From CAWEQO01 sp963811225 (GTDB lineage: Bacteria > Chloroflexota > Anaerolineae > Anaerolineales > Anaerolineaceae), in contig CAWEQO010000014.1 in the NCBI GenBank assembly GCA_963811225.1, forward strand, positions 96,402 through 160,401: a DNA stretch of 64,000 nucleotides, written 5' to 3'. The notes beneath the pieces were generated by a model, which saw nothing but the letters and a program-made list of their open reading frames with translations, had not been told where the DNA came from and ran no database searches. Both the position numbers and the translations under genes were made by a program. This document shows positions 24,993-33,441 of this stretch, piece after piece (position 1 is the first letter of the stretch; every line of letters begins with the position of its first letter).

Positions 24993-26090
24993 ATGAGAGC
25001 AAACTCCCTCCGCTTACCGCACGGGATGCTGGACTATCCCGCCTACCTGCCGGACGCCACCTTTGGTGTGGTGCGGGCGGTCGACGCCGAGGACCTGCTG
25101 GACGTGGGTGTGCAGGCCGTGGTGATGAACACCTTCCACCTGATGCAGAGGCCCGGCTCCACCACCGTGGCGGCGCTGGGCGGGCTGCACCAGATGAGCA
25201 GCTGGCCGCGCCCCATCGTCACCAACTCGGGCGGCTTCCAGGCCTACTCCCTGATCCGCCAAAACCCCAAGTTCGGCCAACTGACCGACCGCTGCCTGAT
25301 CTTCCGCAACGAGGCCGGCAAGAAGATCCAGCTCTCGCCGGAGAAGTCGGTGCAGCTGCAGATCGGCTACGGCACCGACGTGGTCATCTGCCTGGACGAC
25401 TGCACCCACGTCGAGTCGAGCTACGAGGAGCAGCAGCTCTCGGTGCGGCGCACGATCGAGTGGGCCAAACGCTGCAAGACCGAGTACGGGCGACAGCTCG
25501 ACCAGCGCAAGACGCCCGAGGGCGAGCGCCCCAAGATCTTCGGAGTGATCCAGGGCGGCGGCTACCGTGACCTGCGCAGGCAGTGCGCCGAGGCGCTGCT
25601 GGAGATCGGCTTCGACGGCTACGGCTACGGCGGCTGGCCCCTGGACGAGGAGAACCACCTGCTGGCGGACATGCTGGCGGCGGTGCGCGAGGACGTGCCG
25701 GAGGAGTTCCCGCTGCATGCCCTGGGCGTGGGCCACCCGGAGAACGTGTTGGCCAGCTGGGACCTGGGCTACGACATCTTCGACAGCGCCATGCCCACCC
25801 GCGACGCCCGGCATGGGCGGCTGTACGTCTTCACCCAAGCGCCGGAGGGACCGGACGCCGGCCTGAGCGGTAAATGGATGAAGTACATCTACATCAACGA
25901 CGAGCGCCACATCAAAGACGGCCGCCCGCTTTCCCCCTACTGCGACTGCCTGGTATGCCAGCGCTACTCGGCGGGCTACCTGCATCACCTGTTCAAGCTG
26001 AATGACAGCCTGTACCCGCGCCTGGCGACCATCCACAACCTGAGCTTCATGGTGCGGCTGACCGAGCGCTTGCGAAAGCGCAGCCGGTGA
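24993..26090 (+). CDS. Divergent tRNA-guanine transglycosylase (TGT) family protein
   Basis: 365 residues. Family features: NTFHL (46-50), GVIQGG (186-191), nucleophile Asp264 in FDSAMPTRDARHG, and a complete zinc site C317-x-C319-x2-C322 plus His348. Two key positions differ from bacterial Tgt. TNSGGFQ (77-83) has Asn where the general acid/base Asp of TDSGG is expected, and GYGGWPLDEE (211-220) has Trp where the preQ1-contacting Leu of GGLAVGE lies. Base exchange into tRNA may therefore be altered in substrate or rate. The gene overlaps the following rRNA methyltransferase by GTGA, so the two are translationally coupled. Confidence 0.8.
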   Translation: MRANSLRLPHGMLDYPAYLPDATFGVVRAVDAEDLLDVGVQAVVMNTFHLMQRPGSTTVAALGGLHQMSSWPRPIVTNSGGFQAYSLIRQNPKFGQLTDRCLIFRNEAGKKIQLSPEKSVQLQIGYGTDVVICLDDCTHVESSYEEQQLSVRRTIEWAKRCKTEYGRQLDQRKTPEGERPKIFGVIQGGGYRDLRRQCAEALLEIGFDGYGYGGWPLDEENHLLADMLAAVREDVPEEFPLHALGVGHPENVLASWDLGYDIFDSAMPTRDARHGRLYVFTQAPEGPDAGLSGKWMKYIYINDERHIKDGRPLSPYCDCLVCQRYSAGYLHHLFKLNDSLYPRLATIHNLSFMVRLTERLRKRSR

Positions 26091-26896
26091 GCGACGCCGG
26101 GCAGCTGGACGAGCTGGTGGCGGCGGTGCGGGCGGGGGCCAAATACCGCGCCATCAGCGAGCCGCTGGTGCGGCAGGTGGGGGCGCAGGAACTGGCCAAA
26201 GGCCGCAAGTTCAAGGACGCGGTCAAGGCCACCCGCAACAAGCTGCACCAGGTGGGCGGGGCCTACCAGGAGGAGGGCATCGACTACGCCCGCCGGCTGG
26301 CCGAGCTGGAGACCCTGCCGCACGACCGCTTCGACCCGGCGGTGCGGGACTTCTGCCGCCGGATGATGGCCCAGCATGCCTCGACCCGCGAGCGCCTGCC
26401 CGTGTTGGACGAATTCTACGCCCAGACGCTGGCCCCGCTCGGGCCGCTGGACTCCGTGCTGGATGCGGCCTGCGGGCTGAACCCACTGGCGCTGGCCTGG
26501 ATGCCGCTGGCGGAGGGCAGCCGCTACTACGCCTGCGACATCTACGAGGACATGGTCGATTTCCTCAATCGCTTCTTCGCCCACGTCGGTCAGGCGGGCG
26601 AGGCCTGGGTGTGCGACCTGGCCGCGCAGACGCCACAGCAGGCAGCTCAGGTTGGCATGGCGCTGAAGACCATCCCGTGCCTGGAGCAGCTGGATAAGAC
26701 GGTGGGCCCGCGCTTACTGGCGGGTTTGCAGGCGCAGACGCTGCTGATCTCGTTCCCGGCGCAGAGCCTGGGCGGGCGCTCGAAGGGCATGCTGCAGAAC
26801 TATGAAACGCACTTCCGCGAGCTGGTGGAGGGGACGGGCTGGGACGTGCAGCGCTTCGAATTCGCAACCGAGCTGGCTTTTCGAGTTCAGAAATAA
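26087..26896 (+). CDS. 16S rRNA (guanine1405-N7)-methyltransferase, ArmA/Rmt/Sgm family, copy 1
   Basis: 269 residues from GTG 26087. The family architecture is clear: an N-terminal rRNA-binding helical domain (KYRAISEPLVRQV; NKLHQVGGAY, about 19-60), the linker HASTRERLPVLDEFY (97-111), SAM motif LDAACGLNPLALAWM (125-139), YACDIYEDM (148-156), KTIPCLEQLDK (194-204) and SFPAQSLGGRSKGM (222-235). All of these line up with ArmA. In characterised members N7 methylation of G1405 blocks 4,6-disubstituted 2-deoxystreptamine aminoglycosides. Its stop codon region is itself the first unit of a repeat array. Activity is not proven here. Confidence 0.85.
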   Translation: MSDAGQLDELVAAVRAGAKYRAISEPLVRQVGAQELAKGRKFKDAVKATRNKLHQVGGAYQEEGIDYARRLAELETLPHDRFDPAVRDFCRRMMAQHASTRERLPVLDEFYAQTLAPLGPLDSVLDAACGLNPLALAWMPLAEGSRYYACDIYEDMVDFLNRFFAHVGQAGEAWVCDLAAQTPQQAAQVGMALKTIPCLEQLDKTVGPRLLAGLQAQTLLISFPAQSLGGRSKGMLQNYETHFRELVEGTGWDVQRFEFATELAFRVQK

Positions 26897-27110
26897 TGTC
26901 TCACGCCAAGGAAAGAGCGAGAACAGAAGAAGTAATGTCTCACGCCAAGGCGCCAAGGCGCTAAGGAAAGAGCGAGAAATGAGCTGGCTTTTTGAATTCA
27001 AAATAATGTCTCACGCTAAGGCGCCAAGGCGCTAAGGGAAGAGCGAGAAATGAATGTTTTTTTAACTCTTAAGGCTTTTCTTGGCGCCTTGGCGCCTTGG
27101 CGTGAGACAT
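26896..27110. repeat. Palindromic repeat array A (ATGTCTCACGCCAAGG units)
   Basis: Three direct units begin ATGTCTCACGC at 26896, 26935 and 27006, and an inverted copy ends GGCGTGAGACAT at 27110. Units contain CGCCAAGGCGCTAAGGAAAGAGCGAG. The second includes GAGCTGGCTTTTTGAATTCA, a near copy of the 3' end of the preceding coding sequence. The last direct unit and the inverted unit form one long hairpin. Confidence 0.8.
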
Positions 27111-27116
27111 AAAAAA

Positions 27117-27923
27117 ATGGACGATCTAGACTTCCTGATCCATGAAATCCTCTCCTCCCGCAAGTACCGCGAGCTGGGCATCCCGCCCGAGACGGTGCGG
27201 GACCTGCTGCTGCGCGAACTGGCGCTCGGGCGCTCGCACAAGGAGGCGCTCAAGGCGGTGCGGCAGAAGCTGCACAACCTGGTGGCGCCGTACCTGGGCG
27301 ATCCGGATTATGCCACCGCGGCCGCCGAACTGGACGCGGCCTACGCCCAGGGCGGGCGGGCGGCGCTCAAGCCGGTGTGCGCGCGCATCCTGGGGCAGCA
27401 CGCCTCGACCCGCGAGCGCCTGCCCGACCTGGAGACCTTCTACGAGCGCATCTTCTCCGTGACCGGCAAACCCACCGAAATCCTGGACCTGGCCTGCGGG
27501 CTGAATCCGTTCTCGTTCCCCTGGATGGGCCTGCCGGAGAGCGTGCGCTACCACGCCTACGACATCCACGCGCCGCGGGTGGCGCTGATTAACCACTACT
27601 TCCGGCTGCAGGGGCTCGCGCCGCTGGCCGAGGCGCGCGACATCCTGGTCTCGCCGCCGGAGATCGAGGCGCCGGTGGCGTTCTTCTTCAAGGAGGCGCA
27701 CCGCTTCGAGCAGCGTCACAAGGGCTCGACGCGCGGGTTCTTGCGTGCGCTGCGGGCGCGCCGGCTGGTGGTGACGCTGCCCGCCAGCAGCCTGACCGGG
27801 CGGCACGACCTGTCGGAAGGCCACCGCAGGCTGGTGTACAGCGCCATCGCCGGGCAGCCCTGGCCGGTGACCGAGCTGCAGGTGGGCGAGGAGATGATTT
27901 TTGTGGTTGAGAGGAGAGAGTAG
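27117..27923 (+). CDS. 16S rRNA (guanine1405-N7)-methyltransferase family, divergent copy 2
   Basis: 268 residues. It has the same layout as copy 1: SSRKYRELGIPPETV and QKLHNLVAPYL (13-60), HASTRERLPDLETFYERIF (95-113), LDLACGLNPFSFPWM (123-137), YHAYDI (145-150). The C-terminal half departs from the family: FFFKEAHRFEQRH replaces the K-x-LP-x-LEQ region, and TLPASSLTGRHDLSEGHRR replaces SFP.xSL.G+.KGM. So SAM binding is retained but rRNA contacts or specificity may differ. ATG 27117 lies 6 nt after the repeat array with no Shine-Dalgarno, so the array forms its 5' leader. Confidence 0.8.
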   Translation: MDDLDFLIHEILSSRKYRELGIPPETVRDLLLRELALGRSHKEALKAVRQKLHNLVAPYLGDPDYATAAAELDAAYAQGGRAALKPVCARILGQHASTRERLPDLETFYERIFSVTGKPTEILDLACGLNPFSFPWMGLPESVRYHAYDIHAPRVALINHYFRLQGLAPLAEARDILVSPPEIEAPVAFFFKEAHRFEQRHKGSTRGFLRALRARRLVVTLPASSLTGRHDLSEGHRRLVYSAIAGQPWPVTELQVGEEMIFVVERRE

Positions 27924-27941
27924 AGAGCAGGAAGAGCCGGG

Positions 27942-28190
27942 ATGTCTCACGCCAGGGCGCAAAGGCGCTAAGGAAAGAGCGAGAACCGGGCTGGCTTTTT
28001 GAGTTAGGAAGGGATGTCTCACGCCAAGGCGCCAAGGCGCTAAGGAAAGAGCGAGAACCGGGCTGGCTTTTTGAGTTAGGAAGGGATGTCTCACGCCAAG
28101 GCGCCAAGGCGCTAAGGAAAGAGCGAGAAATGAATGTTTTTTTTAACCTTAAGGCTTTTCTTGGCGCCTTGGCGCCTTGGCGTGAGACAT
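27942..28190. repeat. Palindromic repeat array B (72-bp units)
   Basis: Direct units begin at 27942, 28014 and 28086, exactly 72 bp apart, each with ATGTCTCACGCC and, in two, GGGCTGGCTTTTTGAGTTAG. An inverted copy ends at 28190. The array is the same element as array A. It fills most of the gene-free stretch 27924-28332. Confidence 0.82.
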
Positions 28191-28258
28191 TTGATCCCTC
28201 CGGCCGCAAACCGGAACGCTTCGCGAGCAGACCCTTAGATGTACCCCCAACTGCCTGG

Positions 28259-28286
28259 TTGCCCAATCCCCTTTTCTCTGTATAAT
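28259..28286 (+). promoter_or_regulatory. Sigma-70-type promoter for the NB-ARC/TPR gene
   Basis: TTGCCC (28259-28264), 16-nt spacer, TATAAT (28281-28286), 47 nt upstream of the start, which has AAGGGGAG as ribosome binding site. Confidence 0.5.
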
Positions 28287-28332
28287 GATTGTGAGGTAAG
28301 TTCAACAGTTCGTGCCCAAGGGGAGCGCACAC

Positions 28333-30968
28333 ATGAAAAGGTATAAGTTGTGGTGGCTGTTTGGTGGAATTGCTGCCGGGGTCATTTTTTACGTTGCCAG
28401 TTTGGCCCTCTATCCAGAATGGGGGCAAGATGCCAGGGCCTTAATTGCGCTGGCGGTGGTTGCGATTCCGGCCGGGTTCGAGCTGGCGAAGAAAATCAAA
28501 GACCTCGTGGATGAAAAAGAGAAAACACCAGCCCTGGCGGGAGTAAACATTCAGACGATCGGACAGGAAGGGTCAAATTTCGCCGCTCCTGTCACTTTAC
28601 AGCCCGGCTCCACCCTGGTGGCTCACGACCAGATCATCCAGCAGCTTCCACCCGAACCCGTCTTCCACCCCCTGCAACAGCTGCCCTCGCCTCCGGCCGA
28701 CTTCACCGGGCGTGAGTGGGAATTGAAGCAGCTGCTGGCAGCGGCCGAGAGCAGGAACGTCAAGATCAGCGCGCTGCAGGGCATGGGCGGCGTGGGCAAG
28801 ACGGCGCTGGCGCTGGTGCGTGGCCGACCGGATCAAGGGCCGCTGCCCGGACGCGCAGATCTTCCTGGACCTGAAGGGCGCGCCCGAGCCGAACCAGCAG
28901 GCGCTGACGCCCGAAGAGGTCATGCGGCATGTGATCCTGTCGTTCGAGCCGGGGGTGAAGCTGCCCGGGGATTTGGGGAGCCTGCTGGCCGTCTATCGTT
29001 CCGTGCTGGCGGGCAAGCGGGCCCTGCTGCTGTTCGACAATGCCAAAGACGCAGGGCCAGCTCAAAGACCTGATCCCGCCCGCGCCGTGCCTGCTGCTGG
29101 TGACCTCGCGCCAGCGTTTCGCCCTGCCGGGGCTGGAAGAAGTGAACCTGGAGCGCCTGCCGGAGCCGGACGCGGTCCAGCTGCTGCGGGCGATCGCCGG
29201 GGAGCGGATTGCAGCCGCTGGAAACCGAGATCGCGCGGCAGTGCGGCTGCTTGCCGCTGGCGCTGCGGGCCGCGGCCAGCCTGCTCAGGCAGCGCAAGGA
29301 CATGAATGCACAGGACTTGTACGCGCGCCTGCAGGACGCCTGCAAGCTGCTGGCGCTGAAAGATACATCCAGAGATTTAACTGTGGAGGCGGCCTTGCAG
29401 GCCAGCTGTGACCTGTTGGGCGCGGACTTGCAGCAGAAGTGGCGCTGGCTGGCGGTGTTCCCGGGCGCGTTCGATGCGGCCGCCGCCGCGGCGGTCTGGC
29501 AGGCGCAGGCGGAGGACGCGGGAGACGCGCTGGGGGCGCTGCTGGGATACAGCCTGCTGGAGTACGACGACAAAACCCGGCGCTGGAGCCTGCACGACGT
29601 GATCCGCCTGTTTGCGGGCCGGCAGCTTTCCAAGCAGGAAAGCGGGAGGCGTCCCTGCGCCATGCGCGAGCATTACGTGTAAGTGCTGTCATGCAGCAAA
29701 GGAGCTTTATACTTAAAAGGCGAATGAAGGCGTGCTGCAGGGGCTGCGCCTGTTCGACCTGGAGTGGGAGAACATCCAGGCTGGTCAGGCCTGGGCGGTC
29801 AAAAATGCGGACTGGGAGCCGCGCGCCCTGCGGCTGTGCTATGACTACCCGAACGCGGGAGCCTACGTGCTGGACCTGCGCCTGCACCCGCGCGACCGGA
29901 TTGCCTGGCTGGAAACAGGGCTGCAGTCCGCCCGAAAGCAAGACAACAAATATAGAGAAGGGGTCATGCTGGGCAACCTGGGGATTGCCTACGAAAACCT
30001 GGGCGATTACACCAAGGCGATCGAGCGCTACCAGCAGGAGCTGCAGATCGCGCGCGAGATCGGCGACCGGCGCGGGGAGGGGAATGCGCTGGGCAACCTG
30101 GGGCTTGCCTACGAAAACCTGGGCGATTACACCAAGGCGATCGAGCACTACCAGCAGGCGCTGCAGATCGACCGGGAGATCGGCGACCGGCGCGGGGAGG
30201 GGGATGCGCTGGGCAACCTGGGGAACGCCTACGACAACCTGGGCGATTACACCAAGGCGATCGAGTACCACCAGCAGCGGCTGCAGATCGCCGCGAGATC
30301 GGCGACCGGCGCGGGGAGGGGGCTGCGCTGGGCAACCTGGGGAATGCCTACGCTAACCTGGGCGATTACCCAAGGCGATTGAGCACCACCAGCAGCGGCT
30401 GCAGATCGCCGCGAGATCGGCGACCGGCGCGGCGAGGGGAAGGCGCTGGGCAACCTGGGGAATGCCTACGCCGACCTGGGCGATTACACCAAGGCGATCG
30501 AGCGCTACCAGCAGCGGCTGCAGATCGCCGCGAGATTGGCGACCGGCGCGGGAGGGGCTGCGCTGGGCAACCTGGGGAACGCCTACGCCAACCTGGGCGA
30601 GGTCCCCAAGGCAATCGAGCGCTACCAGCAGCAGCTGCAGATCGCGCGCGAGATCGGCGACCGGCGCGGCGAGGGGGCTGCGCTGGGCAACCTGGGGAAC
30701 GCCTACGCCGACCTGGGCGAGGTTCCCAAGGCGATCGAATACTTCGAGCAGCGGCTGCAGATCGCGCGCGAGATCGGCGACCGGCGCGGCGAGGGGAATG
30801 CCTGCTGGAACCTGGGGCTGGTCTACGAGAATTCAGGCGACCTGCAAGAGGCGGTCGAGCTGATGGAAGTGACGCTGTCTTTTGAGCGCAAGATTGGGCA
30901 CCCGGATTATGAGAAGGACTCGGCAGACTGTGGAAGAAATCAGGAAGAGAATAGAGCGTGGAGCGTAG
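28333..30968 (+). CDS. Membrane-anchored NB-ARC (STAND) ATPase with TPR repeats, broken by many indels
   Basis: Read across frames this is one protein of about 870 residues. Two N-terminal hydrophobic helices (about 6-25, 35-55) are followed by DFTGREWELKQLL, then the P-loop LQGMGGVGKTALAL, CPDAQIFLDLKG, ALLLFDN (Walker B), LLLVTSRQRFALPG and CGCLPLALRAAASLL, the order of an NB-ARC switch. A winged helix ends LHDVIRLFAGRQL. The C-terminus has seven nearly identical 40-residue TPRs (LGNLGxAYxxLGDYTKAIE..) plus one divergent one. Frames change near 28825, 29050, 29205, 29670, 29690, 30295, 30370, 30410, 30530 and 30928. Such proteins are signal-transducing or defence switches; ligand and output are unknown. 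Confidence 0.7.
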
Positions 30969-31587
30969 AGAGCAATTCCAGCCAGGGAAGGCCATCGCCG
31001 AATATAAGCGCAAGCTGAAGGCGGCGCGTGCGTCCGGCGATCTCACAGCCCAGCTGGAGGCGCTGCACCGGCTGGCGGGGCTGCACCGCGACACGTCCCG
31101 GCTGCGGCGGGCGATGGGCTATTACCGGCAGCAGCTGGCGCTGGCGCGGCGGCTGGGGGAGCGGCAGCTGGAGGCGGACGCGCTCGGCAACCTGGGCAAC
31201 GGTTACAACCTGCTCGGCAAGCTGCGGGATGCGCTGGACTGCTACCAGCGCCTGCTGTACCTGGCCCGCCAGGAGGGCAGCCGCACGGCCGAGGCGGGGG
31301 CGCTGGGCAATTTGGGGGTGGTGTACTGCAAGCTGGGCGATGCGCGCCGGGGGATCGAGTTTTACGAGCAGGACTTGACGCTGCGGCGGCAGCTGGGCGA
31401 CCGGGCGGGCGAGGCGGCGGCCTGCTGGAATTTGGGATTGGCTTACCGGGACGTGGGGGCGCTGCAGCGGGCGGCGGCGCACATGCAGGCGGCGCTGGCG
31501 TACGAGAAGGAGACGGGGGACCCGGATTACAGCCAGGATCGGGTGATCTACGAGGAAGTATCAGAGGCTATTCAATCGGAAAATTAA
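30958..31587 (+). CDS. TPR-repeat protein
   Basis: 209 residues from GTG 30958, overlapping the end of the previous gene by 11 nt. About four TPRs of 40 residues can be read: LEALHRLAGLHRDTSRLRRA, DALGNLGNGYNLLGKLRDA, GALGNLGVVYCKLGDARRG, ACWNLGLAYRDVGALQRA. The last ends EKETGDPDYSQD as in the preceding protein. No enzymatic domain. It is probably a partner or broken-off relative of the NB-ARC/TPR protein, arisen by duplication of its repeat region. Confidence 0.7.
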   Translation: MERREQFQPGKAIAEYKRKLKAARASGDLTAQLEALHRLAGLHRDTSRLRRAMGYYRQQLALARRLGERQLEADALGNLGNGYNLLGKLRDALDCYQRLLYLARQEGSRTAEAGALGNLGVVYCKLGDARRGIEFYEQDLTLRRQLGDRAGEAAACWNLGLAYRDVGALQRAAAHMQAALAYEKETGDPDYSQDRVIYEEVSEAIQSEN

Positions 31588-31673
31588 TGTCTCACGCCAA
31601 GACGCCAAGGCGCCAAGTTTAAAGACACTTTTAAACTTGGCGCCTTGGCGTCTTGGCGTGAGACATTAATTTT
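31580..31673. repeat. 44-bp perfect hairpin between convergent TPR and elp3 genes
   Basis: 31580-31623 is exactly complementary to 31630-31673, with a 6-nt GACACT loop. The core ATGTCTCACGCCAAG...CGCCAAGG is the same element as arrays A and B. It contains the TPR gene stop codon and ends 3 nt before the elp3 stop, so it probably also serves as a bidirectional terminator. Confidence 0.88.
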
Positions 31674-31676
31674 GAG

Positions 31677-33333
31677 TCAGTCCAGCGCCTTGACCATGTA
31701 CAGCTCGCCGCGCCGGAAGCCGCGCGCCTCGTAGTAGCGGCGGGTGCCGACCGCGGCGATGACGGCCAGGCGGCGGCAGCCATGGGCGCGGGCGATCTCT
31801 TCGGCGCGCTCCAGCAGGGCCGTGCCCAGGCCGATGTGCTGGGCGGCGCCTGCCTGCTCGCTGCCCACCGGCAGGGATTGGCCGTAGACGTGGACTTCGC
31901 GGACGAGGGCCGCGCCCTCCAGGTCGGGCAGGTCGAGTGGTTCGGAAGAGGCCCTAAAGGTCGGTTCGCCAACCTTTAGGTTCCGGGGGGGACTGGATGG
32001 AAGCGAGAGGCGCAGGTAACCCGCGATGCGGTCTTCGGGGGTCACGAAGGACAGGAAGTGTTCCTCGGCGTCCAGGGGGTGATAGACCAGGTCGTCCAGG
32101 CGCAGGGCTGCAGGGTCCACCTTGTGGCCGCGCACTTCCCGGCAGCGGATGCACTGGCACGTCTGCCCGCGGCGCTTCGACCTCGGCTATGGCGTCCATG
32201 CGCAGGCTGGTGCGCTTGTTGCCCGCCACCACATGGGTGGAGGGGATGTCGCGGATGATGCGGTTGACGCGGCAGTAGCGCGGGATGCCGGGCTTGATGT
32301 CGGCGATCAGCTCGACCAGCTCTTCCATCGTGTAAGGCGTGTACTCGCCGCGCTGCCAGCAGTCGTACAGCCCGGTGCCCTCCAGCAGCTGGGTGGGGTA
32401 GATCTTGATCTCATCCGGCGAGACGCCCAGCCCGCCCTCGGCCTGCGACCACAGGCGGGCGAAGTCGCGCCGGTCGGATGCGAGCGTGGCCCCGAGCAGG
32501 TTGGGCATCCAGTGGGCCACGATCTTGAAGCCCGCCGCCCGCAGCAAAGCCGCCGCCCGCAGGGTTTGGGCGTTGGTGTGGCCGCGCCGGTTGGCTTCCT
32601 GGATGGCGTCGTCCAGCGACTGCACGCCCATCTGCACCTTGGTCACGCCCAGGCGGCGCAGCCAGGCGAGCTCCTTGGGCTTGATGAAGTCCGGGCGGGT
32701 CTCGATCACCAGGCCGACGTTGCGGTGTTCGGCGGTCTCGTTGCGGGCGTGCGCCTCGTCCAGGGAGTCGCTGTCGACGCCGTTCATGGCATCGAAGCAG
32801 CGTAGGACGAACCACTCCTGGTAATCCTTGCGGTAGGCCGACCAGGTGCCGCCCAGGATCAGCAGCTCGATCTTGTCGATGGGGTGGCCGACCGCGGTGT
32901 AGGCGTCCAGGCGCGAGCGCACCTGCAGGTAGGGGTCGAAGTCGTTCTGGAACGCGCGGGCCGCGCCGGGCTCGTCGGGCAGGTAGCTCTTGGGCATGCG
33001 CACGTCATCCGGGCAGAAGATGCACTTGCCGGGGCAGGGGTAGGGCTTGGTCAAGACGGTGACGGTGGTGACGCCCGAGAGGGTGCGCACCGGCTTCATG
33101 CGGATGCGCGCCAGCAGGCCGGGGTCCTCGTCCCACTCACCCGACTCGACCAGGCTGCGGTAGACGGCCACCAGGGTGCGCTTGGCGATGTGGCCGCCGC
33201 CGCCCGGCAGCGGGTTGCGGCGCACGGCCTGCATCACGTCGGCGCCGCCGCGCACCTCGTCGAGGACCAGGCGGGCGATGGCGAGCATGTCCGGGGTGTC
33301 GTGGTGAGAGTTGAGCCAGTGTTGTTTGTTCAT
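31677..33333 (-). CDS. elp3: Elp3-type tRNA uridine(34) acetyltransferase (radical SAM + GNAT), one frameshift
   Basis: About 550 residues. The radical-SAM cluster motif is CPGKCIFC (Cys100, Cys104, Cys107). Then come ELLILGGTWSAYRKDYQEWF, VIETRPDF, VQMGVQSLDD and KIVAHWMPNLLG. In the second frame, KVDPAALRLDDLVYHP, FLSFVTPEDRIAGYLRLSLP, LVREVHVYGQSLPVG and HIGLGTALLERAEEIA form the Elp3 GNAT domain. The frame breaks near 32158-32165, where CQCIRCREVRGHKVDP should be continuous. Elp3 makes the carboxymethyl-type modification of wobble U34. Bacterial copies act without other Elongator subunits. Confidence 0.88.
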
Positions 33334-33429
33334 AGAAAAAAGAGAGTGAGAGAGTAGAGGAAACAGTTAGAGCTTTCCAGGTGTTCGCAACTGTTCTCTA
33401 CTCTCTGTTCTCTATTCTCTTCCCTCTAT

Positions 33430-33435
33430 TATAAT
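33430..33435 (+). promoter_or_regulatory. TATAAT box, near-leaderless start of the next gene
   Basis: TATAAT ends 6 nt before ATG 33442. Upstream lies a purine/pyrimidine palindrome (GAGAGTAGAGGAAACAG... CTGTTCTCTACTCTC, about 33350-33405). No convincing -35. Confidence 0.35.
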
Positions 33436-33441
33436 AAATTT

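Noticed and set aside
26896..28190. Possible CRISPR array
   Set aside because: Units are palindromic, of unequal spacing in array A, end in inverted copies and have no unique spacers; no cas genes nearby.
29439..30356. 305-residue Arg-rich frame in the TPR region
   Set aside because: Shadow frame of the TPR repeats; repetitive SRSATGAGRGMRWATWG sequence mirrors the DNA repeat and has no fold-like pattern.
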